Source of the DNA: Loripinus fragilis
Lineage: Eukaryota; Mollusca; Bivalvia; Lucinida; Lucinidae
DNA length: 64,000 nucleotides
Reading direction: 5' to 3'
Assembly: GCA_964019695.1 (NCBI GenBank)
Contig: OZ026528.1
Span: 50,281,495-50,345,494 of the forward strand
Shown here: in pieces, positions 25,901-34,859 of the stretch
Position numbering within the stretch: position 1 is the stretch's first letter
Layout: every line of letters begins with the position of its first letter
Made by a program: the position numbers and the translations under genes
Notes under the pieces: generated by a model
What the model saw: only the letters and a program-made list of their open reading frames with translations
Databases searched by the model: none
Told to the model about the DNA's origin: nothing

Positions 25901-28900
25901 ATGCATCAAACCAGAAGGAAGAATCCATAAGTATACAAAAGATTTCAGGCCTTTAGTTAAGAGTGTGTATCTAAAAATAATTTTCCTATTTCTAAACAAA
26001 AACATTTGTTGTGGGAACTCAAAAGAACCATCTCAATGAGGTGGTTCTTTTGAGCACCCAAAACATATGCTTAAATTCATGGGTTAGAAAATATTTACAT
26101 TTATATTTATGTTTATCTAAACCTTTGGGTTTATAATGTTTTAGTCTACCATAGCTCCAGATAAGGATTGGAGGCAATTGGGTATTTACCCACCTCTTTT
26201 TGACTTAATTGGGTATTTCAAATTTTAAATTGGGTATTTAAAGTTTTTGTATTGGGTATCCATCTGAAAGCAAATAAGCAATGAAACCGGACCTTGTTTC
26301 TCCTGATTTTTTGTTTACTTTCGGTTTCACTTTAGGAAAGCACACTGGCAATATTAGTATATCTGAGATCGCTATTTCCAACTTACTTCGAAAATCCAAC
26401 ATATCTATCAAGTCATCCTTGATTCTTTGAACCACCAACGCGGTATTAGAGTTAGTTACGATATGATATCATTCAATTTCTTTGGGGCTTTTTCGCCCAC
26501 GTTACGCCATTGTTATTGTAAAGCGAGACGAATGTCGTAATCGTGTAAATATTGGGTATAGCTAAACAGCGATAATAATGTTCCTGGACTGGTTTACAAT
26601 GAAATAAACTAGATTCAGCGCGACGCCGTGTATAAATTTGTACCCGACAACAGCTTGTGATGCGAAAAACGACAATCGCAAACAGAATACAATAGCGTCA
26701 TACGCTACGAAAAAGTTCGGAATTGGGTATCAAGGATTTTTATTGCGTTTTTGTACGCACAGAAATTAATTTAATTGCGTTTTTAGGTCCACGAAATTGC
26801 GTAAATACGCAATACGCAGCCTTATCTGGAGCTATGGTCTACATTATTATATGAAATTGATATAGCTATTTTGTTGTGTAAGTCAAAGAAGGTCCCTTTT
26901 ATCTATACTTTGGAACTCTGACACTAAGGGTCTTTTAGGAAAAAATCCTGTGTGTATGCAGTGGAGTTCCTGAGGCATTTTATAAGCTACGCATTCTAGA
27001 TGGGGTTCTGAATTTAATCCTCCTGTGGAAGTTAAGAGGGCAAAAACCTCACTGTCGGAAAATGTTTTAAAGAGACTAAGTCTGCAACTATGAACATTTT
27101 TCGAAATTTTTTATTTTCTTTTTAAATCATTTGTAAAAGTAGAATTAAGTTATGTTTTCACAATAAATCTGTTCACTAAAGCTGAAAACTGAATTATCTT
27201 ATAAAAACAGGTGTGTTGGTAATTATTTGCATCCTTCCAATAATTATAGACAGTTAATTTTAACATAAATGCTGTTGTTTTGATACTGATAATTTGTTAA
27301 GATTTACGAAATTGGTAAAATGTATACCTGAATTTTAGTTTTTTTACTGTGTTCTTGAAAAATAGAAACAGTAGTTCTAAAATAAAATTAAAAGATCAAA
27401 AGTTACAGACTATGCAGCTTTAAGAGCAGCATGTAGCAGCACTAAAATGAGCTCTAAAGACATACATTTATTACTATAAGTTACATTTTTTCTTCCAAAT
27501 TAAATTATGTAGCTTAAAACCTGATACTTTTGGCACTGAGTGCGTTTTTGCCTATACATAGGTACGCCCCCGTTATGCATGTTTCAATAATTACTACAGG
27601 CATATAGGATAAGTTCCTTACACTTATATTTAGATTTCCTTTGTACTTGCCTTTAATAGATGTCACCTCATATTCCAGGTGTTTGCATTACTTGACGCAA
27701 AACATTGAACAATCACGTGATCTGACACACACCTTGGGGGAACTAACGTTCCCATCATCCAATGGCTGGCTCTGCTTATTGTGTTTGTGTGACGTAATCA
27801 TCATATCACAATGATGTAATTAACGTATTGTCAAGACGTTGTGTAAAAGAATTTTGCTGGATGGCTGTTCCAACACCCATGTTACAAATAAAATAAATAA
27901 TTTTAAAGGGTAACAAGTGGGGCTGGGTGTAAGACCGTACCACAATATTTAACTGATACTATAAATGTAAATTTTTAGCTTGCACTGGATGATGCAAAAC
28001 ATTAGGCTTTTTAATGTCTGTGAAGCCCAAATGTCTCGGAGAAGCCCTTTAGGCTACACAGAGATAAAAAAAAGTCTAATGTTTTGTATCATCCAGTGCA
28101 AACTAAAAATTTGAGTTTCAATCCTTAAAGGAATTGGCATAATTATCTGACTAGGATCAGAGCTTTTACTAACTTGCTGGTTTGCAGTTTTGGTGCTTGG
28201 ACTCCCATTTTTTGAAAGAGGTTTTGTTCTTTTGTATTGTGGGACTCCACTTTTTGGCAAAAAGGACTCTGGGATTCCTGATTTCAAAATCCTAGAGAGA
28301 GCTCTGTAGGATATTAAATACATTTCCTGTTATAATATTCCTACCTTTGTTGTGTCAAGCAGGACCCCGGAAGGAGGTTTTTCTGACTTGAAGTAGTTAA
28401 TCAGCTCCAGACAGGCATCAATCTTTAGCTTAACTTCTTCATCAGATTTAGGTATGGCAATGATGTTGGCTTGTGAGGCATCGTAAAACTTGTTCCTGAA
28501 ATTAATTCATTTTCCAATGTTAATTGAAGTATAAAATACATTGTTTTTGGTGTGAAGTTAGTACTGAAGGGGTCAATGTAAGCTATACTTTCATTAAAGG
28601 CTCCTTACAAAGTTGGTTGGCAACCTAGGGGTCCATGCAAACTTTACTGATGACCTAATGTTTATAGGCAGCTTAATGCTTCCATACTTTCTTTACCTTA
28701 CTTCAAAACTCTAAATATTTTGATAAATAAGTGAAGTCAAAACATCAGCAATCAATTTAATCACATCACAAATGTTCAATCAGGCATGTTTTAGAGATTA
28801 TAAGAATCAAATATGAGTGTAAGTATGGGACAGAAAGACCTGTCTCGAGAATCACTGTTTGGCATCACGAGGCTTGCTGATTGATGACAGTGATCGCAAG

Positions 28901-31900
28901 AGATGGATTTTTTCATCCCATTCTTATATGATTATTAGATTCTTTTTCTTGCTCACCATTAAATATCGCATTTTCATATTCAAAAAAGGCTTCAAGAAGT
29001 TCCTGAATATACTGAGATATGACATATCATGCTGACATCACTTTAAATGACGTCACTTGTTTTACATGGTGCGGCTGTTTGATTTTTATCTTTCCTATGG
29101 GTTGGTACATTGGATTTTCTCATATGGGTATAAACAGCGGATACGAAGCGGAGGCCAATATGATTACTGTTCAAAAACACTTCATGTCTACTGAAACATC
29201 AGTCAAGAATTGTTTTATTATGTATGTATGATATAAGAGATGTATTTTCTCCCATTTTAGACCATTTAAACCATTGACTTTATAGCTTGACCATGCAAAA
29301 TAACTTGACATTCTGATGTCATTTCCTGAAAGCCATGCAATATAACTTCATGTTGTGTGGTCAGGTGATTTGAACTGTTTAGGAAATTATGGTGCACCAT
29401 CATGCAAAATCAAGATAAACCATCATGAAATGCATTCATTGTTCTTATTATATGCACACAGCTTATGCACCAGTCATTAATTTTGTAATCACTTACTCAC
29501 TTACCAAAAAAACATGTGATATGAAGTATTATTGTATGCATGTGATTACCCTCTGAAGCAATGGTATACATGTTATTTAAAGATGAAATAATAAGTACCT
29601 TTTAACTTCCTTGTATTCTATCACCTGTTTCCCACTGCAATCATAGTCTATATATGCTGAAATAAATAGAATCTGTATCAACATGATGTGAAAGTTATCT
29701 TTTAAGCTTGTAAGATGGGTCTAGAATTTTGAAATTATTTCTGAAGAGTAAACCCTATTGAAATTTCTGGATTAATACATGCAAGTTTGAGTAAAATTCA
29801 AGGACTTCTAAAAGACTCCTTTGGTTTTTAAGGCCTGCAAGTTTTTGAAAAATAGGCCAATTTACATGTTAAAATTCCACTTAAAGGGGACGGCAACCCT
29901 GATGATTACTATGTTTTATATGAAAGATCCTAAATAACATGAATTTTGATACCAGTTTCGTCTAAATCAGTTGAAAAATGTGGAAGTTATGGGCGTTTGA
30001 ATATTTGCAAATGGACTGTAATGGAAGAGGCCATATTGTAGGCTTAGTGACGTCACTCAGCCTAATTAAATATGCATAATCAAAAGGAAAGACAAACCAA
30101 TGGATTATTTGCATTAATTTTTAATGAAACATTTTCCTTGTGTATAAAGCTACATATCTGCTGAAACACAGATGATGTGATAGTAGTGATAACTAAAAAT
30201 TAAGCAGTTAAAAAAATTCTGAAAACTAATTAAATATTAAAAATGGCGGCTAAATGTTGGCCATATTGAATCTTTTTTAAATGCCCATAACTTGCCCATT
30301 TTTCAACCGATTTTGATGATACTTGTATCAAAAATTTATGGTTCATAGAGCTCTTTCTATTGAAACATACTTATCACTAGTGTTGCTGTCCCCTTTAAGA
30401 AGTGCAAGGCCAATATAATCAAGAAATGATTATTAAGAAATTAGTAGAAAAATGCTGTGTCTTTATTATGTGCACTTAATGAAGTCAATATATTCTAACA
30501 TGGTTCATACAGGCAAGAATGAGTAAAATTCAAGGACTTTTCAAGGACTTCTAAAAGCCTCTACAACAGTTTTCAAGGACTTAAATTTAATGATAATATT
30601 CTGATCTAAGTGTTTAAATCTACTTCAGAAATGCTAGACTGAGATAATGGAGACATTACTACTGGAAAATTAGAAAACAATTGTTGTACCTATATTTGGT
30701 GCATTATATGCTGCACCAAATAAAGGCACAAAAATTTTATACTGATTTAGGTCTCTATCAACAGTGATAAGTCTTACAGAAAATAGTAGAATTCAAGGAC
30801 TTTCCAAGGCTTTTGAGAGATTTTCCAGCTCTTTTCAAGGCAGGTTTAATTTTCAAGGACTTTTCCAGAAAGCCTTTTCAAGCCTGTGTGAACCCTGCTA
30901 AAATACTTAAGTATTATCTTTCCTAAATAGAAATGAAAAGGTCTCATATTTAGGCTATGGCAGCCTTGCATCCTTTTTGTGGGACATTGGCAATCAGTGT
31001 TGACCCAGATCATGGAAATTGTCATTTTAAACTCTTTTGATTATGCTGCACTTACACATTTAAAAATCGGCTTGCCAACGTACAGCATATCTGGAATCGC
31101 TTAGAACACCACAGCACCAAAAGCTTATGTAGCTATTACACTGCAAGATCGCTTTATTAGCGATCGTGCAGCGCAACAGCTACATATTCTTTCAGTGCTG
31201 TGGCATTGCCTGTGCATTCTTAGTGATTCCGGATACGCCATATGTTCGCAAGCTGATTCCTAAATGAGTAAGAGCTGCGTTACTGTTAACATTCTTTGCT
31301 TACAGAAAATGATAAATACATGTAACCAAACAACACTTAAATTAGAAATGGATTTGCCCAATTGATAAGAACGGAAGAACCTATTGGGTTTAACCCTTTT
31401 CAATCTTAATACTGGTAAACAGATTGTCAGATAGTTTGGAAACAGTGAAGACCCAGATCAGAAGGCGGCATTTCATCAGGGTTTGCACTGATTGTTAAGA
31501 TAAAAGCAATCTTCAGGGATAGAAATACATCATTTTATAGAAATATTGCCTGGCAACCACTTATAAAACAAAATGGACAATTCCATATTTATTGTATCTA
31601 TATGTATGGTATAATCCATCAAAATTAAATGGGTAAAACATTCAGAGCTCCAGGGGACAAAAATTCCACTCATCCGCTCTTAATTACGAGTGAAATCTAG
31701 AAAGGATGTGTTATTCTTCCCAAAGCACTCATCCTACAGGAATTACTCGAGGGAGTCAGATTACAAATTACTCCCTTATGTTCTTTATCGCATACGCTTT
31801 TAAAGGACAAGTGCATGGGTTGGCAGGACGAGTGAAAATTAAAAGTCACTCCTCCTACAGGACAAGTGCAATATGGAAAAGCTTATGTAGCTATTACACT

Positions 31901-34859
31901 GCAAGATCGCTTTATTAGCGATCGTGCAGCGCAACAGCTACATATTCTTTCAGTGCTGTGGCATTGCCTGTGCATTCTTAGTGATTCCGGATACGCCATA
32001 TGTTCGCGCTTTTAAAGGACAAGTGCATGGGTTGGCAGGACGAGTGAAAATTATAAGTCACTCCTTCTACAGGACAAGTGCAATATGGAATTATCTTTGT
32101 CCCCTGAGCTCACTTACCATCCCCTTTAGCTATACTACTGAGTAGGACACCAAGGGACTGTTGTGAAGTGGGGGACAACTCTTGCACAATTCTTGTAATA
32201 TCTGTAGCATCTGAAATATAATCAAGCAAGAGCTTTTAATAAAAAGTCCTGTTACTTATTTTGTGACATTGTTTGTTTGTTTGGTTTGATGCTTAACATC
32301 CCAAGTGATTTATTTGAGATTTTAGGAAGCTACCTTTTCCTTCACATTTGGGAAAATATTTTATTAAAATTGGGAAAATAAATGTAAAAATACTTAAAAT
32401 TGGGAAAATAAAGGCCATTTTTGGATTGTGGATGACTCCCACATAAGCCTGTAAAAATGGTCAAATAAAATCACTGATACCAGTCAACAGGCTATGTGGT
32501 AAGGTGAACTCACCATCCAGACATGACCATAGCTGTAACAGCTATGGTCATGCTTGGATGATCAGTTCACGTTACCACATTGTTTCCTGGGCAAGCTTGA
32601 CTAAGTGTTTAGTGAGCACCTCGTGCACTAACTTTCACTAGTTACTTCACTAGTAACTGACAACAAACCTTTGAAATCAGCTGGAGGGAGGAGAATGGCT
32701 GTAGAAACTATTTCATGACCAATCTCCTTGAAAGTATGGGACTGGGCATGCAGGATCAAACTCACAACCCCTGGATCTGCAGTCAGATACTTTACCGACT
32801 GCCCTAAGCAACCCAGTAATTTGTGACATGAGGTTACAATTCCTGCAAGTTGGATGGATTGTACCTTGAAATGTCCAATGCATTTACCACTTATCCTTTA
32901 ACTATTTGCATGCCAAGTATTTTTTCATGATTTTTTGCCTGTCTATCTGTGCAAGCATGGTTTACATTCCTATAATTTTGCTAGACAAGGCAAGAGTGGC
33001 TTACCACCCTTTTTTTACAATCAGTTATAGCCAGTGTTCAATCGAGGTAATTTTAAAGGCGGGCCATTTTTATTTGATTTTAGATCAAAGTAAAGCACTG
33101 CCAAATACTTCCCCATGCACAATTATAATGTTAAAGACAGCCCACACTAGCTTTAGCAAGGGACCATTTTAGTTAAAAAAGGGTCTCACTGGCCCCATGG
33201 CCCCCTCTAGATTGAAAAATGTCAGGCCTCCAGATCAAAGTGCATATTGGAAAGTTATTTTCATATTTCTCAACCAAAACGTAATTATGTTGTGGGTACT
33301 CAAAAGAACCGTCTCAATGAGATGGTTCTTTTGAGCATCCAAAACACGTTTAAATCAATGGGTAAGAAAATAATTAAAATTTTACACAATTAAATTTCCT
33401 TATCTCGATCTATGAATGTTATAGCATGGCTAACCTGCCTTTTTTACAGTATTGCAAGCAAAGCGTACTCAGGTATCTTCCTTTTTTACCATATGTACTA
33501 CCATCCTCACTTGTTAGTCAGCCTGTTTTTGGAAGTCTATGTAAGCATGGCATACCTTCCTTTTTTTGAAAGTCAGTCAGGCCTCCAGATTAGCGTGCAT
33601 ACTAGAAAATTATTTTTCTTATTTCTCAACCTAAACATATGTTGTGGGTACTCAAAAGAACCGTCTCGATGAGACGGTTCTTTTGAGCACCCAAAACACA
33701 TGTTTAAATTGATGGGTAAGGAGATAATTGCAATGTAAGGTGCACAAACTATTGTTATCTGGACCTATGTGACTGTGTAAGCATGGATTACCTTCCAATT
33801 TTTGAAAGTCAGTATAAGCATGGCCTACCTTTCAATTTTTGAAAGTCGGTGTACACATGGCCTACCTTCCTATTTTTAAAAGTCTGTGTAAGCATGGCCT
33901 ACCTTCCTATTTTTGAGAGTCTGTGTAAGCATGGCCTACCTTCCTATTTTTGAAAGTCTGTGTAAGCATGGCCTACCTTCCTATTTTTGAAAGTCTGTGT
34001 AAGCATGGCCTACCTTCCTATTTTTGAAAGTCTGTGTAAGCATGGCCTACCTTCCTTTTTTTGAAAGTCTGTGTAAGCATGGCCTACCTTCCTATTTTTG
34101 AAAGTCTGTGTAAGCATGGCCTACCTTCCTATTTTTGAAAGTCTGTGTAAGCATGGCCTACCTTCCTATTTTTGAAAGTCTGTGTAAGCATGGCCTACCT
34201 TCCTATTTTTAAAGTCTGTGTAAGCATGGCCAACCTACCTATTTTTGAAAGTCCGTGTAAACATGGCCTACCTTCCTTTTTTTGAGATTCTGTGTAAGCA
34301 TGGCCTATATTCCTATTTTCGACAGTCAGTGCTAGCATTGCCATTGGCGGATAATCATGTGACTTTAGAGGATTAAAATGCAAGGTGGATTTTTGTCATT
34401 ACCCCTAGATTCAGGTAAGACTTTCTTTGATATTTCTGTTAATACTGATAAGATTGGAATGGGAGGTTGAGGCAGATACCCCAGACAAATGAAAGCAACA
34501 TGTCTATCTTTAGTGACTTTCAGACAAAGATCTGGTTAAAAGGTTATTGATGAGCAACCAAATTTTTCGGTTGCTGGACTATAACTTTTTAACCAGATCT
34601 TTGTCCAAAAGATGCATACATAGGCATGTTACTGTCATTTTTCCGGGGTATCTGCTTCAAACCTCATGCAAATCTGACCAGTATTAACGGAAACATCAAA
34701 GAAGGTCTTACTTAAATTGACGTTTTTTCAATGGTATCTGCCATTGTTGTTATTTTGAAGTCACATGATTTATTGCCGTGATTGCTTACCTTCCTTTATA
34801 TTGAGACTGTTGAAAGTTCTCACTGATCTTTTGACATCTTCATTGGTATTGCCTGCCAT
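13798..34859 (-). CDS. Divergent protein-kinase-like protein, 11 coding exons, 459 aa (whole-gene span)
   Basis: Joining 34859-34790, 32210-32118, 29656-29599, 28495-28345, 25594-25454, 23376-23241, 21953-21798, 19159-18939, 17601-17475, 15305-15196 and 13914-13798 gives 1380 nt, open from ATG to TAA, with GT-AG at every intron. Residues 1-124 match no domain I recognise. Residues about 141-345 form a kinase fold: a glycine loop at 147-153 one residue longer than usual, the ATP lysine at Lys170, possible alpha-C glutamates 179/181, a hinge near 211-214, a catalytic loop HHDLHAGN at 264-271 (Asp266, Asn271) and DFG at 288-290. Only about 20 residues separate DFG from the likely alpha-F aspartate (Asp309), so the usual APE segment is missing. 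The catalytic-loop lysine of Ser/Thr kinases is His268. The C-terminal tail (about 343-459) is unrecognised. ATP-binding residues are kept, so an active atypical kinase or a scaffold are both possible. The alpha-C to hinge region is loosely reminiscent of NIK/Tpl2-type kinases, but this is weak. Confidence 0.88.
14769..15141. mobile_element. TTAA-flanked MITE (piggyBac-like), copy 1
   Basis: Bounded by TTAA on both sides; the right end reads GACTATGCAGCTTTAA. About 370 bp, no coding. Near-identical in plan to 27067-27423 and 36895-37269. It lies in the intron after coding exon 10. TTAA target duplication is the mark of piggyBac-type elements. Confidence 0.8.
15196..15305 (-). CDS. Kinase-like gene, coding exon 10
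   Basis: 110 nt, phase 1 in and phase 0 out, residues 385-421 (contains NDIMKRVVAILFPEQ). The acceptor is preceded by a long T tract on the minus strand (A tract 15309-15324). The donor is TGTG|GTAAGA. A TTAA-flanked element lies 54 bp beyond the donor. Confidence 0.85.
15590..15735. repeat. Palindromic element, AGGCCTGAC family
   Basis: Centre CAGATCCGGCCCGACATTTT pairs with TTGTTGGGCCTGATCTG (15632-15668). Intronic in the kinase-like gene. Confidence 0.7.
16138..16527. mobile_element. MITE, AAGGACTTTTCAAG family
   Basis: Starts GCAGGGTTCATACAG and ends CTGTGCGAACCCTGC, with an internal TTGTGCCTTTAT/ATAAAGGCACAA palindrome. Intronic. Confidence 0.8.
16614..16895. mobile_element. MITE, CATTGTTGGAAAT family
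   Basis: Terminal inverted repeats around GAGCCATGGCATGTGATCTC and its complement near 16870-16893; the left end is partly duplicated at 16614-16665. Sisters at 21466, 43911 and 60078. Confidence 0.75.
16908..17046 (-). mobile_element. tRNA-derived SINE, partial
   Basis: On the plus strand it reads TTTGTTTTGATTCTTTACAATC and ends ACCAACTGAGCAAAGGCACTC, the complement of a SINE head (box A). Intronic. Confidence 0.6.
17136..17400. mobile_element. Foldback element, about 265 bp
   Basis: GAGGTTATAAAACT at the left pairs with TTTTTATAACCTG at the right; TTCATGCTCAACTCAACTGA pairs with a copy near 17355-17372, and CCAACAATTGTTTG is repeated at the left-arm tip. Confidence 0.75.
17475..17601 (-). 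CDS. Kinase-like gene, coding exon 9
   Basis: 127 nt, phase 0 in and phase 1 out, residues 343-385 (begins VAQYLSAEDKRELF). Helical in character, perhaps the last helices of the C-lobe or a separate tail domain. The acceptor is TTTTGACAG and the donor TATG|GTAAAC. Confidence 0.85.
18000..18500. other. Unrecognised, less AT-rich intronic segment
   Basis: In the intron between coding exons 8 and 9. It stands out from its surroundings by base composition, holds a 72-codon minus-strand frame (18477-18259) of normal-looking amino acid mix, and further on a TATATAAAG (minus, near 18175) and an ACAG|GTAAAT donor-like site (near 18118). It does not fit the phase chain of the kinase-like gene. Confidence 0.3.
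18939..19159 (-). CDS. Kinase-like gene, coding exon 8 (DFG motif)
   Basis: 221 nt, phase 1 in and phase 0 out, residues 269-342. It begins GNIMLQ, has VKILDFGLAKRF with DFG at 288-290, and then HKDIGEVVRLFSALYTGEEF, which resembles the alpha-F region. The GT-x-x-Y/APE block expected between them is missing. The donor is GAA|GTAAATATC, chosen because it restores phase 0 into exon 9; the frame stays open past this donor to 18873. A mariner-like element starts 15 bases upstream of the acceptor. Confidence 0.88.
19175..20518. mobile_element. Mariner-like element, 1344 bp, no transposase recognised
   Basis: Terminal repeats of about 30 bp begin CGAGGGTCATTTGGAAAGTT at the left and CGAGGGGCATTTGGAAAGTT as the complement of the right, each next to a TA (19173-19174, 20519-20520). 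Size and end sequence are typical of mariner. I found no mariner transposase motif in any frame, so it is probably decayed or a non-autonomous passenger. It sits in the intron before exon 8. Confidence 0.85.
20521..20755. mobile_element. Foldback element with AACCCTTTACTCC ends
   Basis: Arms AATATTATGGAAAATGGAGC and its complement form the core (20629-20690); ends ACCCTTTACTCCAT and ATGGAGTAAATGGTT are inverted. A relative lies at 58105-58318. Confidence 0.7.
21466..21680. mobile_element. MITE, CATTGTTGGAAAT family
   Basis: The left end is at GTATGTGGGACCAGC and the right end has CCACATTGTTGGAAATCACA then TGTCACGGCTCAT. Intronic, close to exon 7. Confidence 0.7.
21798..21953 (-). CDS. Kinase-like gene, coding exon 7 (alpha-D to catalytic loop)
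   Basis: 156 nt, phase 1 on both sides, residues 217-269. It ends in LHQKGWAHHDLH, the kinase catalytic loop with Asp266; the conserved HRDLK appears as HHDLH. The donor is CATG|GTAAAT, and a dispersed repeat reaches to within about five bases of this donor. Confidence 0.9.
23045..23210 (+). mobile_element. tRNA-derived SINE, decayed
   Basis: Head GGAGGAGTGGTAGACTTGAG, body GTGCCCTTGAGCAATGCAA, tail CTAGGATGTAAAGCATTAAA. Lies about 30 bases beyond the exon 6 donor. Confidence 0.55.
23241..23376 (-). CDS. Kinase-like gene, coding exon 6 (alpha-C to hinge)
   Basis: 136 nt, phase 0 in and phase 1 out, residues 172-217. It includes FREDEIRCWADM (candidate alpha-C with Glu179 and Glu181) and the strand-hinge segment KVFIHMEILHK, which matches the kinase beta-5/hinge position. 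The acceptor is TTCCCAG and the donor AAAG|GTAAGG. Confidence 0.9.
25010..25388. mobile_element. MITE, AAGGACTTTTCAAG family
   Basis: Ends AGCCTGTGCGAACCCTGG on the right; an internal palindrome of TTGTGCCTTCATTTGGTGCA and its complement lies at 25156-25210. Intronic. Confidence 0.8.
25454..25594 (-). CDS. Kinase-like gene, coding exon 5 (ATP-binding loop)
   Basis: 141 nt, phase 0 on both sides, residues 125-171. It carries the glycine-rich loop VLGSGNSAGDIIIV, then KDKKTGKEHAQKT, whose lysine at 170 sits where the VAIK lysine of kinases is found. The loop reads G-x-G-x-x-x-G, one residue longer than the common form. Confidence 0.9.
25985..26095. repeat. Hairpin element, AAAAGAACC-GGTTCTTTT family
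   Basis: ACTCAAAAGAACCATCTCAA pairs with GAGGTGGTTCTTTTGAGC; the outer arms include AACA-TTGTTGTGGG and CCCAAAACATATG. Full sisters at 33262, 33618 and 34985. Confidence 0.75.
26147..26841. mobile_element. Inverted-repeat element, about 695 bp
   Basis: Ends share CCATAGCTCCAGATAAGG, as direct strand at 26149 and as complement ending about 26837. The interior has AATTGGGTATTT repeats and no recognised transposase. Confidence 0.75.
27067..27423. mobile_element. TTAA-flanked MITE (piggyBac-like), copy 2
   Basis: TTAA at both ends, left AAGAGACTAAGTCTGCAACT, right GACTATGCAGCTTTAA. Same family as 14769 and 36895. Confidence 0.8.
27955..28115. mobile_element. Foldback element in intron 4
   Basis: TTGCACTGGATGATGCAAAA near 27978 pairs with TTTTGTATCATCCAGTGCAA near 28082, with the AAATTTTTAG arms outside. 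Confidence 0.75.
28345..28495 (-). CDS. Kinase-like gene, coding exon 4
   Basis: 151 nt, phase 2 in and phase 0 out, residues about 74-124. The predicted peptide is amphipathic and alpha-helical in character (EEVKLKIDACLELINYFK), ending just before the kinase-like domain. The acceptor is AATTTCAG and the donor CAAAG|GTAGGA. Confidence 0.85.
29599..29656 (-). CDS. Kinase-like gene, coding exon 3
   Basis: 58 nt, phase 1 in and phase 2 out, residues about 55-74 (contains YIDYDCSGKQVIEYKEVK). The acceptor is TATTTCAG and the donor AAAAG|GTACTT. It is too short to assign a domain; it is supported by phase closure with exons 2 and 4. Confidence 0.82.
29785..30480. mobile_element. Broken AAGGACTTTTCAAG MITE split by a nested TTAA element
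   Basis: Left part 29785-29880 (GTAAAATTCAAGGACTTC) and right part from about 30399 belong to the same MITE family; the 29881-30398 element lies between them. Confidence 0.65.
29881..30398. mobile_element. TTAA-flanked inverted-repeat element, 518 bp
   Basis: Starts TTAAAGGGGACGGCAACCCT and ends in the complement of TTAAAGGGGACAGCAACACT. TTAA on both sides suggests piggyBac-type insertion. No coding capacity. Confidence 0.8.
30505..30897. mobile_element. MITE, AAGGACTTTTCAAG family
   Basis: Starts GGTTCATACAGGCAAGAATG and ends AAGCCTGTGTGAACCC; internal palindrome TGGTGCATTATATGCTGCACC near 30700. Confidence 0.8.
31068..31258. mobile_element. Foldback element, about 190 bp
   Basis: Arms AATCGGCTTGCCAACGTACA and the complement of the right end pair; the centre has its own hairpin AGATCGCTTTATTAGCGATC (31147). 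131 bp of it (31119-31249) recur without change at 31877-32007. Confidence 0.8.
31645..32111. mobile_element. Composite inverted-repeat element
   Basis: Outer ends GAGCTCCAGGGGACAAAAAT and the complement GAGCTCAGGGGACAAAGATA. Inside, two direct copies of about 80 bp (31794-31876 and 32006-32090, with TTTTAAAGGACAAGTGCATG) flank a 131-bp segment identical to part of 31068-31258. The right end is six bases from exon 2. Confidence 0.8.
32118..32210 (-). CDS. Kinase-like gene, coding exon 2
   Basis: 93 nt, phase 1 in and phase 1 out, residues about 24-55 (ATDITRIVQELSPTSQQ and on), helix-like and rich in Ser, Gln and Leu. The acceptor is TATTTCAG and the donor GATG|GTAAGTGAG. An inverted-repeat element ends six bases beyond the exon-intron border. 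Confidence 0.85.
32490..32815 (-). mobile_element. SINE with tRNA-Cys-like head
   Basis: Read on the minus strand: GGGCAGTCGGTAAAGTATCT, CTGACTGCAGATCCAG (anticodon GCA arm, single), GAGTTTGATCCTGC box B, then CCCATACTTTCAAGGAG, as in the copy at 4972. The body carries the TAGCTGTAACAGCTATGGTC palindrome near 32535. Confidence 0.78.
33262..33378. repeat. Hairpin element, AAAAGAACC family
   Basis: CAAAAGAACCGTCTCAATGA pairs with TGAGATGGTTCTTTTGAGC. Intronic. Confidence 0.8.
33618..33735. repeat. Hairpin element, AAAAGAACC family
   Basis: CAAAAGAACCGTCTCGATGA pairs with GAGACGGTTCTTTTGAGC. Intronic, a few hundred bases from the copy at 33262. Confidence 0.8.
33771..34334. repeat. Minisatellite, 37-bp unit, about 15 copies
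   Basis: The unit reads GTCTGTGTAAGCATGGCC then TACCTTCCTATTTTTGAAA, with little divergence in the middle copies. Degenerate relatives lie at 32940-33005 and 33415-33590. It sits in intron 1 of the kinase-like gene; on that gene's strand every unit carries GGAAG|GTAGGC, which resembles a splice donor. Confidence 0.9.
34335..34785. mobile_element. Large foldback element abutting exon 1
   Basis: Two arms of about 220 bp pair along their length (for example AAAGATCTGGTTAAAA with TTTTTAACCAGATCTTT, and AATCATGTGACTT with AAGTCACATGATT). Right arm ends within the exon 1 donor region, around intron position +5. Confidence 0.8.
34790..34859 (-). CDS. Kinase-like gene, coding exon 1
   Basis: Encodes residues 1-24 (starts MAGNTNED). 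The start ATG is at 34859-34857, and the donor AAG|GTAAGC leaves phase 1. The exon probably extends as 5' UTR to 34895, where a TTTTCAG acceptor on the minus strand precedes it, so a further noncoding first exon upstream is likely. No signal peptide or membrane segment is visible, so a cytosolic protein is inferred. Confidence 0.85.

Noticed and set aside
33771..34334. CRISPR-like array of regular repeats
   Set aside because: Units are head-to-tail with no unique spacers and the context is a eukaryotic intron; it is a minisatellite.
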